DNA of 64,000 bases. It comes from Aliidiomarina maris (GTDB lineage: Bacteria; Pseudomonadota; Gammaproteobacteria; Enterobacterales; Alteromonadaceae). Below, piece after piece: positions 48,301-54,138 of the stretch. The first letter of the stretch is position 1. Each line of letters opens with the position of its first letter. The notes beneath the pieces were generated by a model, which worked only from the letters and a program-made list of their open reading frames with translations, did no database searches and had not been told where the DNA came from. The stretch is taken from positions 1-64,000 of the forward strand of contig NZ_PIPK01000014.1 of the NCBI RefSeq assembly GCF_003987335.1, given 5' to 3'. A program made the position numbers and the translations under genes.

Positions 48301-50488
48301 TGGGCCGCTTTCAGTGGTGGCTAGTGCTGTAGATAATAACGGTCAGGTTGTTGAGAGCACTACAAGTGTTGTATTGGATGCGGTTGAGCCGTCACTTGAT
48401 GTGTCTGTAACAGTCGATCATCTGGAAGCAACGCTGGATATTAATGGCTCGACCTCAGATGTACCGATTGGCGCTAAAGTAAGTGTGACTATTACAGACC
48501 AGAACGGCAACTTCGTCACTACCGAAGCAACCGTTAATAGTGATGGTGCATTTAGTGTGCAGAATGTTGATGTCAGCAGCTTAAGCGATGGTGCCTTAAA
48601 TGTAACGGCTAGCGCTATCGACAACAACGGAGATGTCGTAACCGACAACGAGAGCGTTAACTTAGACACCACAGCACCTACTTTGACTGTCAATGCGCCT
48701 GACAGCAACGACACTACACCGGCCATTAGCGGAACCTCTGATGAAGTCGGGGCCACAGTGAGCATCGTAGTAACTGACGCGAATGGTCAGATTCAGATTT
48801 TAACTGCAACGGTATTAGCTGACGGAACTTGGGGTGCAAATGTTCAACAGCCTTTAGCCGAGGGTATTTACCAAGTTGAAGCGACTGTAAGTGATGACGT
48901 TGGAAACACAGCGGTTGCCGATACAAGTGGTGACATTGATCTGACACCTCCGTTATTAGCGTTCGATGATTTGCCAACTAACACCAATGTCACTTTACTT
49001 GATTTGACAGGTACCTCGGATGAAATCGGTGCAACCGTTTCAGTCGTGGTAACCGATGCGAATGGAATTAGCCAGACCGTGTCAGGTGTCGTTCAAAGTG
49101 ACGGCACATGGTCAGTTACCCTAGTTCGTCCGCTTGTGGTGGGTGAGTACACTGCAAGCGCAACCGTCAGTGATGCGGTAGGAAACTTTGCGATGATGGA
49201 TGCTAATGCACCAGGCATCATTGTTCCTTCAGTATCTATCTCTACCTTCAAGCTAAAAGAGCAGGCTGGTATCGAGGTAACAAGCTTGATCTGGGAAGGC
49301 GGTTTATCGACCTCTCAATTTGGTGTCACTAGTGACTTAGCAAATAGCTCAAGTGGCACAGTCGGTCGTTTGACTACGAATGATGTGTCACGCACTGTGA
49401 ATCTGCGGATTACTAGTATTGGTGATAGTCATGCTACCGCGTTACTTGCTGTGGGTGACAAGTATCAAGTCTCTTGGCAGCGAGTCGACAGTAGAGGGCG
49501 CGTCGTTGAAACTGTGGATACTGTGATGACAGTTACCCGGTCGGACTATTTCGCCGTAACTGGCGAGGCACGTGATATTTTGATTCTTCGGGGATTGGTC
49601 AACGGCAACGTGGTACACGTAGTCATTGACTCAGAGGGTGTCGCAACTGGAAGTAATACATGGTCGGGCTGGAATGGCACACAATATATTATCAATGACT
49701 TGTTTGATACCGATGTTGGTTTCCGTGAGTTTATTGTCAACGGGCAAGGTGCCGCTAACGCAGCGATTGAGATTTACCAAGTCAATGAGTCGGGTAACCA
49801 GTCACTGCTTGGTAACGTAACTGCCGATGCAAATGGTAACTGGAGCTTCGATGTAGGCTCTTTGGTTGGCCGTAAAGGTCAACTTAACGTGGTCTCAACT
49901 GATGGCTTTGGTAATATTTCTACAGATATCAAATCGTTTATATTCGGTGAAACTAATATCGCAAATACCTTACAGGGTAGTAATGAGTCGGATCTTATCG
50001 TAGGCGGCTTACAGGATGATCAACTTATTGGTGGTGGTGGAAGTGACGTTCTGATCGGCGGCGGCGGCAACGATACGTTCATCTGGAAAGAAAACCACCA
50101 AGGTAGTGTTAATATTCCAGCCTTTGATAAAGTACAAGACTTTACCTTAGGTAAGTTTAACGTCAATCCAGAAGCCGACAGACTTGATTTGTCGCGTTTG
50201 TTGGAGGGGGAAAACTCGAACAATATTCATCAATTCATTATTGCGGCCGAGGACGGTCAAGGGAACACCGTGCTTTACATCAGTTCAAATGGTTCGTTGG
50301 CTGGTGACAGCAGTAATGCTAACCAATTGATCAAGCTTAGTGATGTTGATATGGGTGGTTTAAGCTCTGCTGACTTCATTCAGAAGTTATTAAATGATGG
50401 GCAGTTGCTAATCGACTCGGGTAACCAAGGCACATCAGCTTTTGATTTCAATAGCACAAACGCAAATGAAGACCAATTATCGAAGTAG
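36323..50488 (+). CDS. Giant LapA-type RTX adhesin with N-terminal retention module
   Basis: This 4721-residue surface adhesin starts with a retention module (about 1-110) that ends in a TAAG cleavage motif (107-110), followed by a Gly/Ser linker. One diverged Ig-like domain (about 162-257) leads into 37 tandem 96-residue Ig-like domains (about 258-3809). A further Ig-like domain, interrupted by a 117-residue insert, follows, then three more diverged Ig-like domains and a non-repetitive region (about 4300-4540). A short RTX block with GGGGSD and GGGGND nonapeptides (about 4549-4588) and a type I C-terminal secretion domain end the protein. No N-terminal signal peptide is present, as expected for type I secretion. 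By analogy with LapA and BpfA, the retention module plugs the TolC channel until LapG removes it. The protein is very acidic and rich in Thr, Ala, Val and Asp. The exporter genes follow downstream. Confidence 0.95.
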   Translation: MATAQVLNIQGQAWARSEDGSMRELKAGDQVLPGEVVVTAEGATVTLVFEDGAQQVIPPAFEALVSEDSFTSEPAFDPDNILDADSPDAVLAMLEGEGDLLETLEATAAGSDGGGGGEGSSFVRLMRIADENSSANSYEYANVSSEPVLLNEANGGGAIDDAEITVAASIEAGSNLLTLSGTTSNLPAGATISLTITDQFGNSITVNATIDGSGNYLVSGIDVSGLSDGALQIVASSFDFAGNSVQASTSALLDAVDSSIAVSAAIDGDGASLTITGTTADVATGSTVTLTITDQNGNSITAQATVNADGTFSVSGVDVSGLTDGPLTIEAVATDNNGSEITADTSVVLDAVESGLSVGVIVDNDAATVDISGSSTDVPAGSTVVITITDQNGNTITAEATVDADGNFSVEGVDISGLTDGPLTIDAVATDNNGNEISADTSAVLDAVESALTVAATVDNDAATLDINGTSVDVAAGSTVAIIITDQNGVTVTAEATVQADGTFSIEGLDISGLTDGELSIDVVATDNNGNEITADTSAVLDAVESALTVAATVDNDAATLDISGTSTDVAPGSTVAITITDQNGNTVTAQATVNTDGTFSIEGLDISGLTDGEFTIDVVAIDNNGNEIAADISAVLDAVESALTVAATVDNDAATLDISGTSTDVAAGSTVAIIITDQNGTTVTAQATVNADGTFSIEGVDVSGLTDGPLNIDAVATDNNGNEIEADTSAVLDAVESALSVSATVDNDAATLDISGTSVDVAAGETVAITITDQNGISVTAEATVNADGTFSVEGVDVSELTDGPLIIEAVATDNNGNDITADTSAGLDAVESALTVAATVDNDAATLDISGTSTDVAPGSTVAITITDQNGISVTAEATVNADGTFSVEGVDVSGLTDGPLTIDAVATDNNGNEINADTSAVLDAVESAITVAATVDNDAATLDISGTSTDVAAGSTVAITITDQNGVTVTAEATVNADGTFSVEGVDVSGLTDGPLTIDAVATDNNGNEITADTSAILDAVESALTVAASVDNDAATLDISGTSTDVAAGSTVAITITDQNGNTVTAQATVNTDGTFSIEGLDISGLTDGELTIDVVATDNNGNDITADTSAVLDAVESALTVAVTVDNDAATIDISGTSVDVAAGETVAITITDQNGTTVTAEATVNADGTFSVEGVDVSGLTDGPLTIEAVATDNNGNEIEADTSAVLDAVESALTVAATVDNDTATLDISGTSTDVAAGSTVAIIITDQNGVTVTAQATVQEDGTFSVEGVDVSGLTDGPLTIDAVATDNNGNELTAETSAVLDAVESALTVAATVDNDAATLDISGTSVDVAAGSTVAISITDQNGNTVTAEATVNADGTFSVVDVDASGLTDGPLTIDAVATDNNGNEITADTSAVLDAVESALTVAVTVDNDAATLDISGTSVDIAAGETVAITITDQNGATVTAEATVQEDGTFTIEGVDVSGLTDGPLTIDAVATDNNGNDITADTSAVLDAVESALTVAATVDNDAATLDISGTSTDVAAGSTVAITITDQNGAIITAEATVQEDGTFTIEGVDVSGLTDGPLTIDAVATDNNGNEIEADTSAVLDAVESALTVAASVDNDAATIDISGTSVDVAAGSTVAITITDQNGVTVTAQATVQEDGTFTIEGVDVSGLTDGPLTIDAVATDNNGNEITADTSAVLDAVESALTVAATVDNDAATMDISGTSVDVAAGETVAITITDQNGNTVTAEATVNADGTFSVEGVDVSGLTDGPLTIDAVATDNNGNDITADTSAVLDAVESALTVAVTVDNDAATLDISGTSTDVAAGSTVAITITDQNGVTVTAEATVNADGTFSVEGVDVSGLTDGPLTIDAIATDNNGNDITADTSAVLDAVESALTVAATVDNDAATLDINGTSTDVAPGSTVAITITDQNGISVTAEATVNADGTFSVEGVDVSGLTDGPLTIDAVATDNNGNEIEADTSAVLDAVESALTVAATVDNDAATLDISGTSADVAPGSTVAITITDQNGISVTAEATVNADGIFSVEGVDVSGLTDGPLTIEAVATDNNGNDITADTSAVLDAVESALTVAVTVDNDAATLDISGTSVDVAAGETVAITITDQNGATVTAEATVQEDGTFTIEGVDVSGLIDGPLTIDAVATDNNGNEVIADTSAVLDAVESALSVSATVDNDAATLDISGTSTDVAAGETVAITITDQNGVTVTAQATVQADGTFSIEGVDVSVLTDGPLTIDAVATDNNGNEIAADTSAVLDAVESALTVAASVDNDAATLDISGTSVDVAAGETVTITITDQNGVTVTAQATVQEDGTFTIEGVDVSGLIDGPLTIDAVATDNNGNEVIADTSAVLDAVESALSVSATVDDDAATLDVSGTSTDVAAGTTVEITITDQNGATVTAQATVQEDGTFSVEGVDVSGLTDGLLTIDAVATDNNGNEITADTSAVLDAVESALTVAATVDNDAATLDISGTSVDVAAGETVAITITDQNGNTVTAEATVNADGTFSVEGVDVSGLTDGPLTIDAVATDNNGNEIEADTSAVLDAVESALTVAATVDNDAATIDISGTSVDVAAGETVAITITDQNGNTVTAEATVNADGTFSVEGVDVSGLTDGPLTIDAVATDNNGNEINADTSAILDAVESALTVAASVDNDAATLDISGTSTDVAAGETVAITITDQNGVTVTAQATVQEDGTFTIEGVDVSGLIDGPLTIDAVATDNNGNEVIADTSAVLDAVESALTVAASVDNDAATLDISGTSADVAAGSTVAITITDQNGVTVTAEATVNADGTFSVEGVDVSGLTDGPLTIDVVATDNNGNEIAADTSAVLDAVESALTVAATVDNDAATLDISGTSTDVAPGSTVAITITDQNGISVTAEATVNADGTFSVEGVDVSGLTDGPLTIDVVAADNNGNEIAADTSAVLDAVESALTVAASVDNDAATLDISGTSVDVAAGETVTITITDQNGVTVTAQATVQEDGTFTIEGVDVSGLIDGPLTIDAVATDNNGNEVIADTSAVLDAVESALTVAASVDNDAATLDISGTSTDVAAGSTVAITITDQNGVTVTAEATVQEDGTFSVEGVDVSGLTDGPLTIDVVATDNNGNEIAADTSAVLDAVESALTVAATVDDDAATLDVSGTSTDVAAGTTVEITITDQNGATVTAQATVQEDGTFSVEGVDVSGLTDGLLTIDAVATDNNGNDITADTSAVLDAVESALTVAATVDNDAATLDISGTSTDVAAGSTVAITITDQNGNTVTAQATVQEDGTFSVEGVDVRGLTDGPLTIDAVATDNNGNEVTADTSAVLDAVESTLTVAATVDNDAATLDISGTSVDVAAGESVTITITDQNGNTVTADATVQEDGTFTIEGVDVSGLTDGPLTIEAVATDNNGNEITADTSAVLDAVESALTVAATVDNDAATLDISGTSVDVAAGETVAITITDQNGVAVTTEATVNADGTFSVEGVDVRGLTDGPLTIDAAATDNNGNDITADTSAVLDAVESALTVAATVDNDAATLDISGTSTDVAAGSTVAITITDQNGVTVTAEATVNADGTFSVEGVDVSGLSDGPLTIDAVATDNNGNEITADTAVVLDAVDSGLTIELTVDSDTATASITGTSVDVAPGSLVKFVIQDQFGNLVTVNAVVAADGSFAVGNIDVSGLSDGTLTASGTTTDNNGNYLVASDTDELDALESALSLNASVNNEAATLDISGTSTDVAAGQKVAITITDQNGITVTAEATVGADDTFSVEAVDVSGLIDGPLSIDAVAIDNNGNEIEADTTVVLDAVASSITVEASLGSVELPIDEALAQDPSLTPSVFVTNEGIIFTSRGTMVGDDGQTYTIWRVINGTDSPITGELRANGGSFELSMTFEPGAATFIASPDAGTHIFTSDGVAMPKAAGTQVFSYSDTTSVGDPRSSSLDVNGTTQDVAEGATVTITITDQFGVKIVVTTTVDEDGAYAVDGIDVSSLSDGPLSVVASAVDNNGQVVESTTSVVLDAVEPSLDVSVTVDHLEATLDINGSTSDVPIGAKVSVTITDQNGNFVTTEATVNSDGAFSVQNVDVSSLSDGALNVTASAIDNNGDVVTDNESVNLDTTAPTLTVNAPDSNDTTPAISGTSDEVGATVSIVVTDANGQIQILTATVLADGTWGANVQQPLAEGIYQVEATVSDDVGNTAVADTSGDIDLTPPLLAFDDLPTNTNVTLLDLTGTSDEIGATVSVVVTDANGISQTVSGVVQSDGTWSVTLVRPLVVGEYTASATVSDAVGNFAMMDANAPGIIVPSVSISTFKLKEQAGIEVTSLIWEGGLSTSQFGVTSDLANSSSGTVGRLTTNDVSRTVNLRITSIGDSHATALLAVGDKYQVSWQRVDSRGRVVETVDTVMTVTRSDYFAVTGEARDILILRGLVNGNVVHVVIDSEGVATGSNTWSGWNGTQYIINDLFDTDVGFREFIVNGQGAANAAIEIYQVNESGNQSLLGNVTADANGNWSFDVGSLVGRKGQLNVVSTDGFGNISTDIKSFIFGETNIANTLQGSNESDLIVGGLQDDQLIGGGGSDVLIGGGGNDTFIWKENHQGSVNIPAFDKVQDFTLGKFNVNPEADRLDLSRLLEGENSNNIHQFIIAAEDGQGNTVLYISSNGSLAGDSSNANQLIKLSDVDMGGLSSADFIQKLLNDGQLLIDSGNQGTSAFDFNSTNANEDQLSK
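36641..36652 (+). other. Predicted LapG cleavage motif TAAG in the adhesin
   Basis: ACT GCG GCT GGT encodes Thr107-Ala108-Ala109-Gly110, directly before a Gly/Ser-rich linker. In Pseudomonas LapA the LapG protease cuts after the second Ala of a TAAG motif at about the same distance from the N-terminus. A lapG gene is present in this cluster. Confidence 0.85.
37094..47749 (+). repeat. Tandem array of 37 exact 288-bp units inside the adhesin gene
   Basis: Each unit encodes a 96-residue Ig-like domain ending in LDAVE or a close variant. Unit borders checked at 37093, 37381, 42277, 47173, 47461 and 47749 all fall on multiples of 288, so there is no net insertion or deletion over 10.66 kb. Units 3 to 35 are nearly identical to one another. 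The first two and last two are more diverged. Variant blocks recur in different combinations (for example NADGTFSVEG, QEDGTFTIEG and NTDGTFSIEG), giving a mosaic. Confidence 0.93.
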
Positions 50489-50526
50489 TACTAATAGGTG
50501 ATTGGCAATAAATTTAAAGGGAACTA

Positions 50527-50554
50527 GTATTGGCGGCCAGAAAACCGCCAATAC
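50527..50554 (+). other. Intercistronic hairpin between adhesin and tolC-like genes
   Basis: A perfect 10-bp stem (GTATTGGCGG 50527-50536 with CCGCCAATAC 50545-50554) and an 8-nt loop are followed about 20 bases later by a run of eight T (50575-50582). The T run is too far away for a classical terminator. It may set the ratio of adhesin to exporter mRNA or mark an RNA processing site. Confidence 0.55.
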
Positions 50555-50593
50555 CGGAAGTTTGATCAGGTTGGTTTTTTTTAAGGGGCAACC

Positions 50594-51985
50594 ATGAACA
50601 AGAATAAAACAAGCATGTCAGTGAAGCATGCTTTATGCGGTCTAACCGTGGTAGCGATGACTTGTTCGCTACCAGCGGCTGCAAATCTGGAGCGCGCGGT
50701 AAATCAGGCGCTCAACCAAAACCCGGACGTACGCCAGCAGTGGCGTGAAGTTTTGATGAGTGACGCTGATATTGATATTGCTGCGAGTGATATTAAGCCA
50801 AATATGGACGTCGTTGGCGGTTATGAATACGTTGACCGTAATTATTCAGCGAACCAAACTTTTAACGGTGGCTTTGCTGAGGTTCAGCTGAATCAATTGT
50901 TATACAACGGTATTGCCCGCCACAATATTGCTCGTTCAAGAGAAATTCAGTCGGTTCGCTACCAAGAGTTACTAGATGTTGCCAACAACATCACGTATGA
51001 AACCGTACGCGCTTATCTAGACGTTAAACGGCAACAAGAGTTAGTGCGTTTAGCGGCGGAGAACTTTCGCCAGCATGAGCGTGTGTTTGGACAAGTAGAA
51101 GAAAGCTTTAACGCGGGTGTGGCTCGTAGCTCGGATTTAGAGCAAATCAGCGGTCGAACTGCATTAGCGCAATCTAACTTGTTGACCCAACAGTCAAATT
51201 TGCATGATGTCATTGCACGTTACCTACGTATCGTCGGTGACTTGCCGCCGCAGGTGTTAGCGGACGTTGAATTTAACCACCCTGTACTAAGCCGCGATGT
51301 CGTTGCGCAGCTAAGAACCGCGTACGAGCATAATCCGCGCTTTATTGCAGCGTTACACAATATTGAGGCGCAGAATCATAACGTGACCGCTAATGAAGGG
51401 CGTTATAAGCCGACTTTCGAGCTGAATGCGTCATACGGAATCCGTGAAAACGACGAAATTGGTATTTTTACGGGCACTCAGCGTGAAGCGCGAGTTGGCG
51501 TGCAAATGCGTTACAATTTGTTCCGAGGCGGCAGTGACCGCGCCAATATTCGACGCTCTCTCGAAGGTCTTGAGCAAGCGCAGGATATTCGTTCAGGCGT
51601 GTGTATGGATATTCGTCAGGAAGTGCAGGTCAGTAACAATGACTTGCGTAACCTAGACCGCCAGCTGCCGAACTTACAGCAGCACATGAACTCAGCTGAT
51701 CGTGTGCGTGTGGCATATGCGGATCAATTCGGTATTGGCAACAGAACCTTACTGGACGTGCTCGACTCGGAAAATGAATTTTTCCAGGCAAGCATTGCCT
51801 ATACCAATGCGCGTTATGACCAAACTGTGCGTCAAGCTGCGTTGTTGCGCAGTACGGGTCAGCTCATGCAAGCTGTCAGTGCCAATCAAGGTGTATTCCC
51901 AACACCGCGAAATGACACTAAACTGAACGTTGATTTTAATTATGTTTGTCCTCAATATGACTTAGGGCAATACGTTAATTATTAA
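50594..51985 (+). CDS. TolC family outer-membrane channel of the adhesin exporter (LapE-like)
   Basis: The 463-residue protein has a signal peptide (about 1-30) and two outer-membrane-factor repeats. These have the long coiled-coil helices and recurrent patterns typical of type I secretion TolC proteins, such as YNGIARHNIARSREIQ and its second-half counterpart YNLFRGGSDRANIRRSLE. It forms the trimeric exit channel across the periplasm and outer membrane. In Lap systems the adhesin stays threaded through this channel. An AAGGGG ribosome site precedes the ATG. It is 105 bp after the adhesin and 26 bp before the ABC transporter gene. Confidence 0.93.
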   Translation: MNKNKTSMSVKHALCGLTVVAMTCSLPAAANLERAVNQALNQNPDVRQQWREVLMSDADIDIAASDIKPNMDVVGGYEYVDRNYSANQTFNGGFAEVQLNQLLYNGIARHNIARSREIQSVRYQELLDVANNITYETVRAYLDVKRQQELVRLAAENFRQHERVFGQVEESFNAGVARSSDLEQISGRTALAQSNLLTQQSNLHDVIARYLRIVGDLPPQVLADVEFNHPVLSRDVVAQLRTAYEHNPRFIAALHNIEAQNHNVTANEGRYKPTFELNASYGIRENDEIGIFTGTQREARVGVQMRYNLFRGGSDRANIRRSLEGLEQAQDIRSGVCMDIRQEVQVSNNDLRNLDRQLPNLQQHMNSADRVRVAYADQFGIGNRTLLDVLDSENEFFQASIAYTNARYDQTVRQAALLRSTGQLMQAVSANQGVFPTPRNDTKLNVDFNYVCPQYDLGQYVNY

Positions 51986-52011
51986 AAATACATTCAGTAC
52001 AAGGACATGAT

Positions 52012-54138
52012 GTGCCAAGATCTGGTTCAGGGAAGGAGCTACTTCGCTGTTTAGAGTTTGTAGCTCGCACTCACCACCGCGACTTTAACGAAGCGGCAGT
52101 CTTAGCCGGACTGCCGCTAGAGAATCACGACTTAACGCCCAGTGTGTTCGAGCGTGCGGCTCAGCGTTTGAAGCTCGCCTCTAAAATTGTTCAGCGTAGT
52201 GTTGAGGACATCAATCCTGCGCTATTACCTGCCATTGTACTACTCACAAACAATCGTGCCTGTGTCGTTCATTCTATCGATAAAGCCAAGGGCAGTGCAG
52301 AGGTCATTTACCCCGAACTAAACGATGCAGCTACGGAGATTGCGCTAGATGACATCGCCGAGCAAGCGAATGGCTATATCATCTATTGCCGTCCTGAGTT
52401 TGACTTTGATAAACGCGCTGACGACACCTTTAAAGCCAATCATCGCCATTGGTTTTGGGGGGTTATCAGAGAGAACCGAAAGCTGTATAAAGACGTTTTA
52501 ATCGCAGCCCTGCTTATTAATATTTTTGCACTAGCGATGCCTTTATTCGTGATGAATGTATATGACCGCGTGGTGCCAAACCAAGCAACCGAAACGCTTT
52601 GGGTGCTGGCCGTGGGGGCTTTCGTTGCGATTACAGCGGACATGGTTCTGCGTTTAATGCGCACTTGGTATGTTGATTTGGCGGCCAACCGAACCGACGT
52701 CAAAGTATCTTCATCCATCTTGCAGCGGGTGCTTGCGATGCGCATGGCTGACGCGCCGCAAGCTACTGGCTCCTTTGTCTCTGGTATCCAAGGGTTTGAG
52801 AGCGTCAGGCAGTTCTTCAGCTCTGCATCAGTGAATGCGCTAGTCGACTTACCTTTTGTGGTGTTCTTTATTGCTGTTATTGCGATTATCAACCCTTATT
52901 TGGCGCTACCAATTATCGTGGGTGCTCTATTGCTATTTCTCCACGCGCTCGCCACCCAGCATAAGATGCGCAGCATGGCTGAAGACAGTATGCGTGCCTC
53001 TGCGATGCGTAATGCTTCACTGGTGGAGGCAGTTGGCTCATTGGCGCTGGTAAAAACCTTTAATGGGCAAAGTAAAGCGCAGGCAACTTGGGAGAAGAGC
53101 ACTATCTACATTAGCCGCTCAGCGGCCCGAATGCGCGTGCTGTCGGCTTCCCTTGCGACCTCTGGTACATGGATTCAGCAAACGGTTGCGATTAGCATGA
53201 TCATTATTGGAGTCTACTTAGTCATAGCCGGCAACTTGACCGTAGGTGGCATCATTGCTGCGTATTTATTGTCATCGCGTGCAATGGCACCGATAGGTCA
53301 GGCGGCAAGCCTGCTTGGCCAGTATCATACTGCAGCAACAGCAATGAAATCATTAAATGATGTGATGGCGCGTGAAAGTGAGGGCAATGATGACGCAAGT
53401 AAACAGTCAAAGCCGATACTAAATGGACACATTCAGTTTAAGAATGTGAGCTTTGCATACTCGAATGATACGCCAGAGGCGTTGAGTAATGTAAGTTTTG
53501 AAATTAATCCAGGCGAGAAAGTAGCGATTCTTGGTCGTAATGGCTCGGGTAAGTCATCGATAACGCGTTTAATCATGGGGCTTTATCACCCACAAAAAGG
53601 GCAGGTGCGGGTCGATAATATAGACCTTCAGCAAATCAACTTGACCCAGCTGCGACGCAACATTGGCTATCTACCGCAAGACGCTGATCTTATGTTCGGC
53701 ACAATTCAAGATAACATCACCATGCCGAGCGAAACGCTGCACGCGGAGCAGTTAGTGCAGGTCGCTAACCAAGTTGGTTTAGCGAATGTTACTAACCGGT
53801 ATCCAGACGGTCTCAATCACATGATTCAGGAGCGTGGACGCAATGTTTCTGGCGGCCAACGCCAGCTTATCGCGTTGGCGCGGGCGCTTATCAATGATCC
53901 TCCCATGATTATTCTGGATGAGCCAACAGGCTCTTTGGACCATAGTAGTGAAGACCAGCTTAAGCGCACGCTATTGGAGAACACCAAGGTAAAAACGCTG
54001 ATAGTGGTCACCCACAAAACATCTATGCTTGATTTAGTTGAGCGTATTATTGTCGTGGACAGTGGCAAGATTGTCGCCGATGGCAAGAAAGACGACGTGC
54101 TACATGCGTTGCGCTCTGGGCGCGTGGGAGCTGGGTAA
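52012..54138 (+). CDS. Type I secretion ABC transporter with degenerate C39 domain (LapB-like)
   Basis: The 708-residue inner-membrane ATPase starts with a C39-like domain (about 1-125) without a recognisable catalytic Cys motif. Such domains bind RTX substrates rather than cut leader peptides. The membrane domain (about 155-430) follows. The ATPase has Walker A GRNGSGKS (508-515), signature VSGGQ and Walker B MIILDEPTGSLD. It powers export of the adhesin. The start is GTG at 52012 with AAGGA 6 bases upstream. Two ATGs at 52007 and 52010 lie out of frame and open a 15-codon reading frame. Its stop overlaps the next gene's start in TAATG. Confidence 0.94.
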   Translation: MPRSGSGKELLRCLEFVARTHHRDFNEAAVLAGLPLENHDLTPSVFERAAQRLKLASKIVQRSVEDINPALLPAIVLLTNNRACVVHSIDKAKGSAEVIYPELNDAATEIALDDIAEQANGYIIYCRPEFDFDKRADDTFKANHRHWFWGVIRENRKLYKDVLIAALLINIFALAMPLFVMNVYDRVVPNQATETLWVLAVGAFVAITADMVLRLMRTWYVDLAANRTDVKVSSSILQRVLAMRMADAPQATGSFVSGIQGFESVRQFFSSASVNALVDLPFVVFFIAVIAIINPYLALPIIVGALLLFLHALATQHKMRSMAEDSMRASAMRNASLVEAVGSLALVKTFNGQSKAQATWEKSTIYISRSAARMRVLSASLATSGTWIQQTVAISMIIIGVYLVIAGNLTVGGIIAAYLLSSRAMAPIGQAASLLGQYHTAATAMKSLNDVMARESEGNDDASKQSKPILNGHIQFKNVSFAYSNDTPEALSNVSFEINPGEKVAILGRNGSGKSSITRLIMGLYHPQKGQVRVDNIDLQQINLTQLRRNIGYLPQDADLMFGTIQDNITMPSETLHAEQLVQVANQVGLANVTNRYPDGLNHMIQERGRNVSGGQRQLIALARALINDPPMIILDEPTGSLDHSSEDQLKRTLLENTKVKTLIVVTHKTSMLDLVERIIVVDSGKIVADGKKDDVLHALRSGRVGAG

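Noticed and set aside
37057-48977. Many long open frames on the minus strand inside the adhesin gene, up to 474 codons
   Set aside because: They repeat with the 288-bp period, contain no start context and arise from biased codon use in the Thr/Ala/Asp/Val-rich sense frame. They are shadows.
36323-50488. CRISPR-like or mobile repeat origin of the 288-bp array
   Set aside because: The repeats are contiguous, in frame, without spacers, and encode uniform Ig-like domains. There are no terminal repeats or transposase genes.
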